Origin: Eutypa lata
Taxonomy: Eukaryota; Ascomycota; Sordariomycetes; Xylariales; Diatrypaceae
NCBI GenBank assembly: GCA_022661535.1
Contig: JAKULF010000011.1
Location: 2,294,001 to 2,358,000 of the forward strand
Length of the DNA: 64,000 nucleotides
Reading direction: 5' to 3'
The position numbers and the translations under genes are program-made. The notes beneath the pieces were generated by a model. The model made no database searches. It saw only the letters and a list, made by a program, of their open reading frames with translations, and had not been told where the DNA came from. Position 1 is the stretch's first letter; every line of letters starts with the position of its first letter. This document shows, in pieces, positions 1-11,654 of this stretch.

Positions 1-1
1 G

Positions 2-1402
2 AAACTATACAGCATCTTCTCCATCAAGACAATATACCTTGGTGCCATTGCCCTATTCGAGGTAGGATCCTTGATATGTGCGACTGCTCCCAATTCCGTA
101 GCCTTGATTGTCGGCAGGGCAATCGCAGGCCTAGGCGCCGCTGGCATCTTTTCCGGGGGTTTGCTGATCACTGCGAAAATAATTCCTCTCGATCGCCGAG
201 CTGGCTACCTCGGTATCATGTCGGCCGCTTTTGGTCTAGCAGCCATCCTTGGCCCATTCATAGGGGGCGCACTGACGGACAAAGCGACTTGGAGATGGTG
301 CTTTGGCATTAACCTGCCTCTCGGTGCCGTCACGATCATTCTGTGTTGCTTCTTCATTCATACGCCTACTGATGAGAGCATCCAACCGTTGACATTTCTC
401 GAAAAATGCCAGCAACTCGATCTTCCTGGAACTACATCCATGGTGGCGGCTCTGATATGCCTTTTGATAGCCTTACAATGGGGTGGATCGGCGTATCCCT
501 GGAGTGATGGTCGCATCATCGCCTTGTTTGTTGTGTTCGGAGTCCTTGCTGCCGCCTTCATCGTCATACAGGTGACAACGATAACCGGGAAGGCGCGTAC
601 TATACCCAGCACTCTAGCACGGAACCGCGACGTGTGGTTGGCGGGTAGCTACGCCATGTGTATTACCGGTGGCATCTATGTTGCGGTTTTATATCTTCCC
701 GTCTGGTTTCAGACTGTGCAGGGCTATTCCGCCTTCTCGTCCGGCACGATGATCACCCCCATGATAGCTGGCTACGTCGTCTGCTCCGTCGTTGCAGGTG
801 GGCTCACAGTTGCCATCGGCTACTATAACCCGGGGATGATCATCGGCACGGTCCTTGCGATTGCAGGGGCCGCATTGCTCACCACTACGAACCTCCATAC
901 CTCCAAGGCCAACATCATCGGCTACCAGCTGCTGTACGGATTCGGCGTTGGGTTTGGATTTGGTCAGCCAAGCTACGTCGTCCAAACTACCCTGCCAACC
1001 GCGGATATACCGATTGGTATTACCTTCATCACCCTGGTCCAGAATCTCAGCGCTTCGGTCTTCGTCGCGATCGGCCAGAGCATCTTTCAAGACCAGCTGC
1101 GCCAGCGGATTCAGGCTGTCGTCCCCGGCTTCGACCTATCGACTCAAGGGCATGGCGCCGCCGATATCTTGGACGTTCTGCCTCCGGACCTTCGTGAGGC
1201 AGGCAGAACGGCATACAGTATTTCACTTCTTTCGACGCTCTATATCCCCCTGGCCCTCAGCTGTGCATCAGTTGTGGGAGCTTTGTTCATTAGATGGGGC
1301 TCTATGAAGAAGAACGGTGACGACGCTCAATCAAGTGAACAAGTTTCGACTTCTGAGCCGCAGGAGAATCAGAAATCCGAAGGCGGGGAGAATCACATAT
1401 GA
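2..1402 (+). CDS. MFS drug/toxin exporter (DHA2-like), 5' end outside window
   Basis: Open from the window edge to a TGA at 1400-1402, giving the last 466 residues of a multidrug-type major facilitator protein; the N-terminal helices lie upstream of the window. The first residues (KLYSIFSIK) are the end of the loop after TM2. The antiporter motif C follows: GLAAILGPFIGGALTD, then WRWCFGINLPLG. At least ten further hydrophobic helices are visible, ending in a hydrophilic tail rich in S, E and Q. Length and motif spacing match the 14-helix fungal exporters that pump secondary metabolites or drugs across the plasma membrane using the proton gradient. It converges on the dehydrogenase gene downstream. 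An exporter near a SDR and a PKS relic suggests a metabolite cluster, but the substrate cannot be read from sequence. Confidence 0.9.
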   Translation, partial: KLYSIFSIKTIYLGAIALFEVGSLICATAPNSVALIVGRAIAGLGAAGIFSGGLLITAKIIPLDRRAGYLGIMSAAFGLAAILGPFIGGALTDKATWRWCFGINLPLGAVTIILCCFFIHTPTDESIQPLTFLEKCQQLDLPGTTSMVAALICLLIALQWGGSAYPWSDGRIIALFVVFGVLAAAFIVIQVTTITGKARTIPSTLARNRDVWLAGSYAMCITGGIYVAVLYLPVWFQTVQGYSAFSSGTMITPMIAGYVVCSVVAGGLTVAIGYYNPGMIIGTVLAIAGAALLTTTNLHTSKANIIGYQLLYGFGVGFGFGQPSYVVQTTLPTADIPIGITFITLVQNLSASVFVAIGQSIFQDQLRQRIQAVVPGFDLSTQGHGAADILDVLPPDLREAGRTAYSISLLSTLYIPLALSCASVVGALFIRWGSMKKNGDDAQSSEQVSTSEPQENQKSEGGENHI

Positions 1403-1789
1403 GAACACTTCCTATGTCTATCCGTTGGAGTCAAGTAATATGTAAAATAACCTTTTAATAAACGTATCAGAATTCTTCTTTTTATTGGTGCTGATAGGTA
1501 TAATGGCATCCAGCTCTACGTCCCTTTAAAATGAGTCCAGCACTAGCGTGCAGCCCACTTGTGAAGATCATATATCTTTCTACAGAGTAGATATGTGTGA
1601 AACCTATAGGGTTCGTACATGGTATTTCTCTTAATAGAGGAAATGTTTAAGTAAAATTGCAATTTATCATGTCCGTAGATTATTACCTACACCAAGAGAA
1701 GAAAGCTCCAGACCATGCCACCTATGAAAGACACCAAACATGTCTCGTACATACTGAGAGATGCAAATACTCGCAGCTCACTAGCTGTA
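1403..1789. other. Intergenic, convergent 3' ends
   Basis: Shared 3' flank of the MFS and SDR genes. I see no gene, only AT-rich 3' UTR-like sequence. Confidence 0.6.
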
Positions 1790-2900
1790 TTAGCAATACT
1801 TACTAACCTGTTCTTCACTCCACTCCCAGAACTTTCCCGTCGCTCCATTACCACCTTCAGCTTCACTCTTTGTTGCCGCCATCAAATCATCACGAATTGG
1901 ATAGAACCGCCCGAATGGAACAACGTAGCTTCCAGCCTTGTCCACAGTTACGTCAGGGGAAAGGCCTCCCCACAGCTCCGCATATGCTCCGTTGATGGGT
2001 GGGTAGTTGAATGGCCTTGTCAACAACTTGAAGAGAGAACTTTGGTGTCGGAAAAGCTCCGTTTGGAGGTTACCTGGGTTGATAGGGACGCCGATGAGGC
2101 CCTTGAAACGCTTGGATAGCTCAACAGCATATGCCCAATCACCAAGCTTACTGATGCCATAGCGGTATTTACTTGGCTTGTCAACGTGGTAGTCCAAGTT
2201 AGCTAGGTCGAAACCGGTGTTTTTCTCGCAAAATAGCTCAGCTGCACATGACGATAGGAAGATGACGCGAACCGTGTTGGGTGGCGTCGCCGGGTCGTTT
2301 TCTGTTGCGACAAGGACGGGGGTGAGAAGCTTGGTAAAGAGGAAGGGACCTAAACAATTTACGCCAAGGTGTTTCTCATAGCCAAGAGTCGTTCTCTCTA
2401 TTGCGCCTTCTGGTCCTTGGTGGCCCGCATTGTTGAAGAGGACATGAAGCCGGGACTCAGCAGCTAGGAAACGCTCTGCCGATGCTTTTATCGAGGCCAA
2501 GTCGTCAAGTTCCAATGGCAGGAATATCAAAGAGCCCGAAGAGTTTGGGACGGTATTTTCAATGAATTGAATTGCTTCTTCCGCCTTGCTCTCGGACCGG
2601 GCGGTCATGTAGACTTTCGCATTCTTGGAGTAGAGTAGGCGCGACAGCTCTTTACCAATCCCGGAATTCGCACCTGTGACAAGATAGACCTATAGTGAAT
2701 GAAGCCAGTTAGCCATTGCGATTCAAATAATCATTGCAACCTTGAGCCAAGGGAATAAACTCTTGAGTAGGTAATAATGTAAATGATTGTTGAAAATAAT
2801 ACGCACGCACCTTTCCGGCAAGATCACCGACGTCTTTCTCCGTAAACTTGGACTTAGGAGGGAAGAACTGAGTCCACACACTCGACAGTGAAGGGGCCAT
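1790..2900 (-). CDS. Short-chain dehydrogenase/reductase
   Basis: Two exons, 2900-2811 and 2689-1790, with a 121 nt intron (GTGCGT..TATAG), give 329 aa. The NAD(P)-binding Rossmann motif TGANSGIG straddles the start of exon 2, which is strong support for the splice. NNAG follows, then the catalytic-type segment with Tyr and Lys in YGISK, and a downstream NPGNLQTE segment. The N-terminus (about 30 residues before the Rossmann strand) and the overall layout resemble fungal relatives of WW-domain oxidoreductase/retinol dehydrogenase SDRs, which reduce or oxidise ketone/alcohol groups on small lipophilic substrates. The exact substrate is unknown. No signal peptide is seen, so it is probably cytosolic or on the membrane surface. 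Confidence 0.9.
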
Positions 2901-3652
2901 TTGACTTGAGCCTTATATAGATAGGAAGGGATGAAGAATATTCACATATACTATATTGAAGGCGAAATAGGCGTATGAATTACGACTACCGCGTAAAATA
3001 AGTCTGAATAAGAGTTTGAGCACCGCATCGAAGGAGCAACTGTTCGAAAATCGTGACGGTATCCAGACACCCAGCCTGGTTTACGACACGATGGATCGGC
3101 TCTATGTCATGGCAGAGTTGCAATTGGCTATGTGGTTGCATAACACGTATATCCACCTACTGCATGAGAAGTCTCCATATGAACCAATAAGATTGTATCC
3201 CATGCATGTAGTTGGTTGTATGGTTCCAGGGATCATGCATAAGACGTTGGAAAACAACCAACTTCCACCCTTTAACCTCGCCAACTTGTAACATACCTAG
3301 TTAGACCTGTCAGAACCCCTTCCTACTTTGCGGAAACATCTTGAGTCAGGCGGTATTCTAAGTAGACTGCAACTAGCGTCCGACACCTCTTGCCGCCCAT
3401 CGTTACCCTATGTCAAATGTGACCTTGCTGGCCTTGCGTGAGTAGGCCGGCACTATAAGCCCGAGATCAACGTGATGGACCAGTATTTCCTAGCCCATAG
3501 TTAACTTCTTTAATACCTAACACATGACATGTATGTCACTCGCTGTGGGACTGCTCTAGGTAACTATAGTACCCACTAGTGTAGGCGATTACCCTGTAGT
3601 GAAGGGTTGCTGAATCGTTTACCTAGTTGATTCAAAGTAAAGTGAGTACTAC
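2901..3652. other. Intergenic
   Basis: Upstream of the SDR and downstream of the sulfotransferase-like gene. A 91-codon open frame at 3016-3291 begins with TTG and matches no family I know. I see no supported gene. Confidence 0.5.
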
Positions 3653-4687
3653 CTAGTTAGAATACCGATACATAACGGCTCCAACTCCTACCGCAATAGC
3701 ACCTAAGAGCATCAGAGTCCGTACAGCGCCGAAGAGAAACCTCTTAGCTACTCTAGATTCCTGGCCTGCCCATCCCGCCGCAACATTGGTATGGGGAAAA
3801 GGGTCGTCGGGGATAGGCTTCTCGAGGAACTTGCACAATGGCTCCCACCCATCTTCCACCGTCCATTCCAACAGTCGATCTTTGGGCACAAGCCCGCGAA
3901 CCATGTTGCAATGCTCTAGAATATGTATTAGCCTTGATCAAACATACGTATTAGCTATACCTACCATGGTACACCCATTTCCCGTTTCTAGCGATTCCTG
4001 TCATGATATTGCCATCTAGGGCTCGGAACAAGCCCGGGTACATGAACCGTATGTGAGCTTGCCAGGCCCAGAAGCATTCGCGACCCAGACAAGACAATAT
4101 AAACAGCGGCCAATGTGAATCAGCACGGGCTATTGTATTCTTCATACTCGAATGCCACGCATCGAGGTCCTTTCGATAGTTCAGAATCACTTTGGCATCT
4201 GGGTAAGCGGCGATCAGCTCAGCCGCAAATACAGACCCCGCTGTATCGGTGACAGCGACCGAGTGGCCCAGTAGAGCGTCGAAATCAGCAGCCGTGATTT
4301 TATTGTTGCCGCTGAGGGGGCCGAACCATCTATAAAACAACACCAGGCTTAGTACTCATCACAAAAATAAAAGTCTTCAACCCCAGGATCTAGATCGCAG
4401 TACTAGGATGCGAATTTAAAACGATGATCGATAACTTACTTTCTGCGGCTTAGTCGAACCCACTGCTGACAATAATTTGGCTCTTCCAGGATGATATCCC
4501 ATCCGTGCAAGGTGTGGTCATAGCCAAGCTTGAGTAAGGCGTGCTGCAAAGATTCGGTCCCGGAACGAGGTAACCCTACACACAATATCTCCATGGGCTT
4601 GGTACGCTTCCGCGGAAGCGGCTCTGGGAGCGAATATACATATTCGAGGAATTGACAGAAGAAGCCGTTCAAATTTAACCTAAACAT
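3653..4687 (-). CDS. Sulfotransferase-like P-loop protein (Sulfotransfer_4 type)
   Basis: Three exons, 4687-4440, 4329-3965 and 3915-3653, join in frame across 110 nt and 49 nt introns to give 291 aa. The phosphosulfate-binding type loop CVGLPRSGTESL lies near residues 37-48. The downstream strand motif KVILNYRKDLDAWHSSM corresponds to the second PAPS-contact region of the family. A hydrophobic C-terminal segment (about 20 residues before YRYSN) looks like a tail anchor. Fungal members are common, sometimes lie in secondary-metabolite loci, and mostly lack a proven substrate, so sulfation activity is inferred from family only. Met32 is a possible alternative start, since many relatives begin close to the P-loop. 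Confidence 0.85.
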
Positions 4688-6136
4688 ATTCTGACACCAG
4701 TATCAGGTTCACGTAAAAAGATATGTCGTTACTCTTTTAAATCGTAAATTCGGAAAATGGTTTGAATGAGAGACATTTAACAATCTTGTAAAACATCAGG
4801 CGGGCATGGAATAACCAAAATACATATGTCCTCATCCCTGAAGAGACCCCTGTGGTATATTTTGAGCTACCCTGCAATATGGTATTATAGCGCATTTGCT
4901 AAGTACGACCCAGTAATTGACATAACGACACAACATACTTCATGTACATGTACTTCACATTTATCCACGGATCTCTCACTTGTATTATGAGCGGTCCCCT
5001 AGTGTGAAGCAAGGGATTATCTAAACGGGTGGGTGAACTATTATCATTACGATGCTCAGGTTACTGGACTAGTAAATGTACAGCCCCCAACTAATAACCT
5101 AGACCAACATCCGATAACCGTTACATGTTGCATGCATGAGACAACCAACAGCTAGGCAAGATGTTAAATGCATTGCATGTGACAACGGGTATGACAACAT
5201 TTGGGACCAAAATGCATATGCATGGACTTACCAACGCAAAGGTACCAGCATAATATTAACGGTAGGTACCTACATTCGACCTCAGTGATCTTTTAGTCGT
5301 CTCACGCATGCACGTTATCTACAATACCATACACTGATTGCTCCAGGATAGATGCTGCCTGACCAATTGCAAAGAAGGCGCCCTCTTTTTTGTATATATA
5401 TGTGTAGAAGGACTGTTTCTGCATTTCATACCACTCCACCATTATCACCCTGTCTAACGAAGTCAATGATAGCAGTTTTAGTCCACATGTTGAAAGGTTA
5501 GGTACACGTTGGGTGTAATTACGCACTATATTCAATCCCTTCACATGGGGTGTTAGTTAGATGCTTCACTTTCGTTATCATAGCCTTACGTGATATTACC
5601 ACGGATATGTGGGTAGAACAGGGTGAATATATGTTAGTATAATAGCCCAAGTTATTAATAGCACATAGCCATTTATTGTCCCCGCAGGATTGCAAATGAA
5701 TTCTATGAATAGTATAGTCATGTATGCTATGCCTCCTGACCTAGAGACATCACAACTTCTCTGGACTTACACAAATAAGACTATAGAACATAGCGAATGC
5801 AATTTCAACATCATCTCAGGGTGTGGCGGAACAGAATACTATGTCATACCGCCAAACCACTAAACTGGGGTGTTGTTAGCTCGTGAGCGACCGATCTTGC
5901 AATGCTATATATAGCAGATTACCACTTAAGACCATAAGTCCATGACACAGGGGTTAGTTATATATATTTTTTCAAATAACCACAATGGATTTTTGAAGCT
6001 ACTCAACATGAATCTAATACAGAACTCTTCAATTGTTTCTACTTGAATAATCACTTGCTCAATAGCTCTCTGTAGGCAACGTGAAGGCCCGTGACGTTCA
6101 CTTCAAGTGCTGCATGCTATTCACTCGTGATCAACG
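4688..6136. other. Intergenic, 1.4 kb
   Basis: AT-leaning sequence with no open frame that resembles a protein family. An 80-codon minus-strand frame at 5302-5544 has no recognisable content. I see nothing I can name. Confidence 0.5.
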
Positions 6137-6731
6137 TTACGGTGAAGACAAGAGAACTCCATCCTCATTTTCGATATGGACAGATGTGCCTAGTTCTTGA
6201 GTCAGTAACTTCGGAACTAATTGAGACATACATTAATGGGGAGATATTTTGAATTCTTACCGAGCCCATAGTCCTTCCCGGAATCTCCATCGCAGTTGCA
6301 CACGACGAATGTATAGATCCCCTCCCACTGTTCGAGGAATCGCTGCTCGAGATAACAATCATTGCAGACGTCGCCAAAGTTCTTGCCCTACAAGTATGTG
6401 CGTGTCAGTCACCGATTTCCTGATAAACTCAGAGCTTTGCCTGTCGTTTGAAATAGGAGGTTTATGGACACATTCTAACTCCCCTAACATTATCAAGTCT
6501 CGGAGATATACTTACATATGTGATGGCCGCAGCCTCAGAGTTCCACCCAAGACAAGTATTCAAATCAAATGAGTTCGGATGAGACACCCCTTCCCGGTCG
6601 TTACAGCTAGCCGACAAGACTTCCGTCTGTGGATCTAGTGTGATATCATGACAAGTCTTTTCGATATACAGAGCCATTGCTTGCCCGAGAAGAGCAGTAG
6701 CAGCAAGCGTGGTGGTTGACAGGAATCTCAT
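6137..6731 (-). CDS. Small secreted cyanovirin-N-like (CVNH) protein, putative effector/lectin
   Basis: Three exons, 6731-6516, 6387-6261 and 6216-6137, splice in frame (introns 128 and 44 nt) to 140 aa. I start at 6731 because MRFLSTTTLAATALLGQAMA forms a clean signal peptide; an in-frame ATG at 6755 would add eight residues. The mature protein has seven cysteines and the two-fold CVNH-like pattern: CHDITLD, LSASCND and SFDLNTCLGW in the first half; FGDVCNDCYL, VVCNCD and SVHIENEDGVLL in the second. CVNH domains bind glycans, and fungal secreted versions occur in plant-associated and saprotrophic species. Glycan binding is inferred only. The 44 nt second intron is at the short limit, so the last 26 codons are less certain. 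Confidence 0.65.
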
Positions 6732-8419
6732 GATGACGGGTGGGGATGGTCGCATAGGCTAGCACGCTAAGGTCTTAAGAGCGAAAACCCGATGAGTGAA
6801 GGCCTGCTTAAATCTGGCTGAAGATGTTGTTTTAAATACTACGACATCGCTCAAGTGGGGAGTCCATTGAGAGTTCCTTGCGGTCCTGACTATTCCAATC
6901 AGTCGCATGTTAGGAAGGTGCTAGATCTTTTCAGTTCCCTGAAAAATATTGAGTTGGATTACACAAGCATCCGTAATCTACGGAGCTTTGCTTCAAAGCA
7001 TGTATTGGAGAATTAACTTGGAAATGAAGAAAGACTTTGCGATCGATTGTAAGATATGGGCATGTCAATTGACTGTTTTCGGATATCAGAAATACTTCCT
7101 TGACCTAAAAGTCTGGATAGAACCTTCTGGCCTTGCTTGTTTTAATAGCTAGTCCTGATTTATAGGCATTGGGTTTGTCAATTAGGAAGGTGCTGGGATG
7201 CTGGCTCTCATATCCTATACACAGGGGCTTGACCGGAGCGGCAAAGCCTCTCGAATAAGAACCTATCAAATGCTTTCTTGTGTCAAGTTTCCCGCAGGAT
7301 TATATTATTCCCTCGATCCGGGTTGTCTTTCTCGCCGCAGCTGCATTAGGGAGGCTCGCGATAACTACATAACACTTCTGTGATGCCTCAAAGGCACTCT
7401 GCACTCTTGCTGCAATAAAATACGGCGCCGCAGACAGACATATGCCAACCATACTACCCATGCCAAACATTACAGCCAATTCCCATTTTCAGATAACACA
7501 ACACAATCACCTCGGCTTATGGCTCGACTCTAAAACCTTCTTCTAACCTCCCGCGTCAATGGTCATACTGCGATAAAGATTTCGGCTACACTTAGGAGCT
7601 AAATCGGCATAGCCTACATCCTGTATATGAGGCCTAGTAGGAAGTAATAAAAGGATGACAGGTACTTACCATGAAATGAAACGGATCACATAACTAGCTC
7701 CAAAACTGCTACCTTTGAAACGACTATCTCTGAAGCTCTTTAAACTTTCAAGTGGTTGCAGCAACTATGTAATTGCAGCCAGGTGATGGCAACCAGGTGG
7801 TGGTAGTACTAGGTGGTGGTGGCAGCTAGTCTGCCGGGTGTAGGCAGGTGGTTAGGTGGGTCACTGCAGACTAAAAAATAAAAATAAAAAGTTCAACTGC
7901 CGATTTAGTAAAGGTCAAGAATATCAAAGGTTATGTATGGGGTGCAGTTAGATGCAGATATTATGAACATGGTAACTGAATAGATTTGCGATAGTGATAA
8001 TGAATCATCCATTATTCTCGCCCCTTGAGTCAGACTGTCTATTCGATACAAACAAAGACGGGACAAATGAATGCAGTTGGTACTACCGACATTACGACTC
8101 TCTTTGTCACATCCATTCCAGTCGGCAAACATTAACTCATATGCGGAGCCACGAGGGAAAAATTCCAACACATGCTTAATAACTTGTTCCGGGCTCAAAA
8201 AGCTTCCATGCATCAATTACTACAATTAGATAAATGCGACACCAGCTTCAAGAGACTTTACGATGATGGTAAGAATAGGTAACTACATCCTAATGCAATG
8301 CAATGCAATGCCGCCTTGCTTTTGTGAAGTGGAAATTATACTGCAAGGTTTATTCGAGTACATCAATAGCTGACTCGCTACAATATTTCTAGAAGCTCAA
8401 CTGTGACATATACTGGAAT
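6732..8419. other. Intergenic, 1.7 kb, with simple repeats
   Basis: It holds a G-rich stretch of imperfect AGGTGGTGG units (about 7757-7860) and a short ATGCA-type tandem (about 8291-8310). No gene family was recognised on either strand. Confidence 0.5.
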
Positions 8420-9526
8420 ATGGCTACGGCTTGCATGACTGATCCCGTCGAAGTCCTCGCATTGGCCTCGACATGTAAGGACCTTTGGGCACTTCTCGAA
8501 AAAGAGGTCTACATTACGGACGTATTGGACGTCAAAACCCGGTCTAATGGTTTATTTAACAACCGCTCTGATTCCCAGGCACAATTCCCATCAGAATCAG
8601 ACATAGAACGGCTTGAACAACTGCAGGAAGATCACCCGCGTGGAGGTCTACACGTGCTTGCAAGGAACGGACCCATTTCTTCGATGCGCAAGGCCATCGC
8701 GGCCGCCAGAAGGTTCTGGCCAGGGTACCTCAACCTCCTGGATACGTTTGGCGACGCCCCAATCCACCTTGCGGCGCGGCACGGACAGCTCGAGATCGTG
8801 AAGCTATTGTTGTCGCTGCCGGACGAAGAAGGAATCGGAGAATGTGCCGCACGTGCAGCGTCTGAGAACGGGTGTTGGGGACCGAGGCCGTTGCATGAGA
8901 TGATTAATCACTTTACGGTTCCGGTGAAGCGTAATAAGAATAAGGCACCGGCGAAGGCTGTTTCCACCTCTCCTCAGCTTCCTCAACGACGAAATCAGAC
9001 AATAATACGCCTTAACAGCCCTCGTCGGGGCGATTTTTATGGTTTGCTGGATTCGCACGACATGTTCTCCACAGATGCACTCGGCTTCGCCATCCTAGCA
9101 GGTCATGTGGACGTCGCGGAGTTTTTGCTAGCGCAGCCCTGCTGCAGCGACGACTTTGAGCATGTCACGGCTAAAGGATGGAGGGACGACGGTGGCCTTG
9201 CCATCATGTCGCCGCTGCACCTGGCGGCGCTGGCGGGCATGCCCTCGGTCGTGGCGATGCTGCTCGCTAAGGGGCAAGACCCGAACGGGAGGGAGAGGTA
9301 CTTTCACCGCTGCTCACCGCTGCACATGGCTGCCACCCGAGAAGGTACTAGGGATGCGGTGAAGGTTCTCCTAAATCACGGAGCTAACTTGTCCCAGCTT
9401 GATGATGAGGGCCGGACGGTTGTGCAGTGGGCGGAGGCGTTTGGCGTGGAGGGTCTTCCTGGGTGGTTGAGGTCGTTAGACGCCCCTAGGACGGAGAGTC
9501 TCCGATCATCATTCATCTCAAGGTAG
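8420..9526 (+). CDS. Ankyrin-repeat protein, possibly with a degenerate F-box
   Basis: A single-exon frame of 368 aa. Ankyrin consensus segments are clear at residues about 110-135 (APIHLAARHGQLEIVKLLL), 218-240 (AILAGHVDVAEFLLAQ), 262-290 (SPLHLAALAGMPSVVAMLL) and 298-325 (SPLHMAATREGTRDAVKVLL). The first 40 residues (EVLALASTCKDLWALL) look like the second half of an F-box, so an upstream exon or a later-lost N-terminus is possible. Such proteins usually act as adaptors in protein-protein contacts; no specific role can be assigned. It is flanked by gene-poor sequence on both sides. Confidence 0.75.
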   Translation: MATACMTDPVEVLALASTCKDLWALLEKEVYITDVLDVKTRSNGLFNNRSDSQAQFPSESDIERLEQLQEDHPRGGLHVLARNGPISSMRKAIAAARRFWPGYLNLLDTFGDAPIHLAARHGQLEIVKLLLSLPDEEGIGECAARAASENGCWGPRPLHEMINHFTVPVKRNKNKAPAKAVSTSPQLPQRRNQTIIRLNSPRRGDFYGLLDSHDMFSTDALGFAILAGHVDVAEFLLAQPCCSDDFEHVTAKGWRDDGGLAIMSPLHLAALAGMPSVVAMLLAKGQDPNGRERYFHRCSPLHMAATREGTRDAVKVLLNHGANLSQLDDEGRTVVQWAEAFGVEGLPGWLRSLDAPRTESLRSSFISR

Positions 9527-11654
9527 ATAGGTAGATGAGGGTGTAGTGTGATATCTTGAAGAATAATCTTGTTAATAATTAACTTAGAAATGTATAATAT
9601 GAATAAGTATTAAACCAAATGATATATATACAAGTTGTTGCTGAGATCCACGAGTTCAGTGACGTAAAAAAATAAATAAAAGGCTTCAAGCTACTGCATT
9701 GATCTACCACGAAAGCCTCTTAAATATACAGAGTCAAAGAAAACGAAACCCGCGCTGGTAGCACCTCCATGGTGCAAGAAAGGTGGTGTTGGGTGGATGC
9801 TTTGTAGCGGGTTCTGTGAAAGGCTCTCGAAGATATTCTTGTACCGAGCCAGGACAACTAGGCAAATAGATCGAAGCAGGTATGCTGAGTCAAGCCGGGC
9901 TAGGCATGTGACCCGGCAGCCCCTAGATAGGAGAAAATTCAGATCCTGGAACGCCGCACGGTTGGACTTCATGACCTTATTACTGGAGAGGTTTGCAGGT
10001 TGACTGTTGGAGGATGTCCCCGGCGCCATCGTTATCCTGGCTAGTTCAGTTAGTTTAATCCTTCTAATATTAGCCCCAGCATGATTTGATAGCAATGGTA
10101 GTTATCAAGCTTTAGTGAAGGGCTCATCAATGTAAAAACTAACCGGGAAGGGGGCCTCTGCGCGAACTCGGAGGAAGTGTTGTTACTAACGCTTGCCAAA
10201 CCCATCTCAATACCTTGCTCGTGAGGGGACGCTTCCACCTCAGCTAGCATTTGCGGAATCCATTTCAAACATGTGTACCCAGCTGTCCAAGCCTTGAGGC
10301 GCCCGTGCATCCCATTCTGTAATCGGCGGAACCGGAGTCGGCATGGCTTGTGGCTGGCTAGCTAGCTTGAAAGTTGCCCAGACCCGGACTGCCGGATCTT
10401 TGTGTCTCCGAATCAATCGTGACACATTCACCGAGCCCTGAGTAGCTCTCTTCGGCTGCCGAACTATTCGGTCATTCTACCGGCGTCTTAGTATGAGAGG
10501 GCCGGCCCTCCCAAAGATATGGCGTATATTAAACGCCTTCTTCGAATGTCGTAATGCATTGCTCGCAACTTGGCTTTTCTTCCCTGCAGCGAACCTTTTG
10601 TAATGCGCATTGGTTACAGGTAGGTAGTCCGGAGCTTCTGCTAATCCAACTCCTTCTTCCGGTAGTCACAGATTCGAAGAATGGGATCTCAGAGCTGCAT
10701 GCCTTCTAGGTCTTACATGAACTTCAATAAAACCCAGCCTCTAAGCCGTCTATATATAATTTGTTTGGTTGACGAAACTGTTCCACGCAATACGATAATA
10801 TCAAGGACTAGCTGGCATACTCACCATATGCAAAAAAAGACTATCTTTTCTCTCTCACAGCCTGCTTCTGATTTTTTCCAAACTGCATTGATGAGCTGCT
10901 AGCTTGCATTTCATGGTTACACCAGCCTGTGCCTTGGCGGCTTTGGGCGGTGGAGCTAACATAAATATTATGTATCACATTATGCGACTATCAGAAGTAC
11001 CAGTTGTGGAAACGTGCGGTATGGCCTTTAACACATACTTATTTATAGTGCAAATTTCTGGATACGAATATTAGGTTGGCTTGACTTCTGCCGACAGGGA
11101 GCTGCGTAAGCAGTTGGTGATATGTGAGTTCCAAACAATGATCTACAGGGCTCGCAGGCAGGCAGGCTGGGGGTATGATAGGTAGGTAGATCGTAGTAAA
11201 GACACCATCGAATATACCAGGACCTACGCCGCCCTGCGACATGTGCATGGATCAAAAACAATTTAAACTACGTCGTATCCCTAGTTACATGCTACATACC
11301 CGATACCTGGGCCACATAGATAATACTAACCCCTATTCGTATACCCTCTTATTGCCGTCAATCCCATCATGTTATTCGTCTATGCGAAATTGTAGTATAT
11401 ATTCTATTATTAAACAATAGAATGAAAGTTTGTAGTGTTGGGGGCCTAAAGTAATGCAGTACCACCACCGATGGCCGAACCAACCAGCTTATCCCCTTTT
11501 CCTTGTTGGGTAATGTAAAGTACCATCGGGTCCCGGCGCAATTGATCATCACCGACACATCTTAGGTCAAACTGTTTTGCCAACAATGCAGCAGTAGTGT
11601 AACATATCATTCGCGCGTTACACGACACTTACAGTGCGTATTCTCTAGCCTAAG
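9527..11654. other. Intergenic, 2.1 kb
   Basis: Several open frames of 60-134 codons occur (for example 9691-10095 minus), but none shows a domain, signal peptide or credible splice partner. I see no supported gene. Confidence 0.5.

Noticed and set aside
3016..3291. 91-codon plus-strand frame
   Set aside because: It starts with TTG, shows no domain or signal peptide, and has no credible splice partner.
7300..7500. Minus-strand hydrophobic stretch that might be a membrane-protein relic
   Set aside because: The pattern is too weak, and it could not be tied to any transporter family.
8291..8310. Short ATGCA tandem considered as a CRISPR-like or centromeric repeat
   Set aside because: Only about four units, with no spacers and no array.
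9691..10431. Overlapping minus-strand frames
   Set aside because: Tried joining them by introns; no family sequence or consistent frame emerged.
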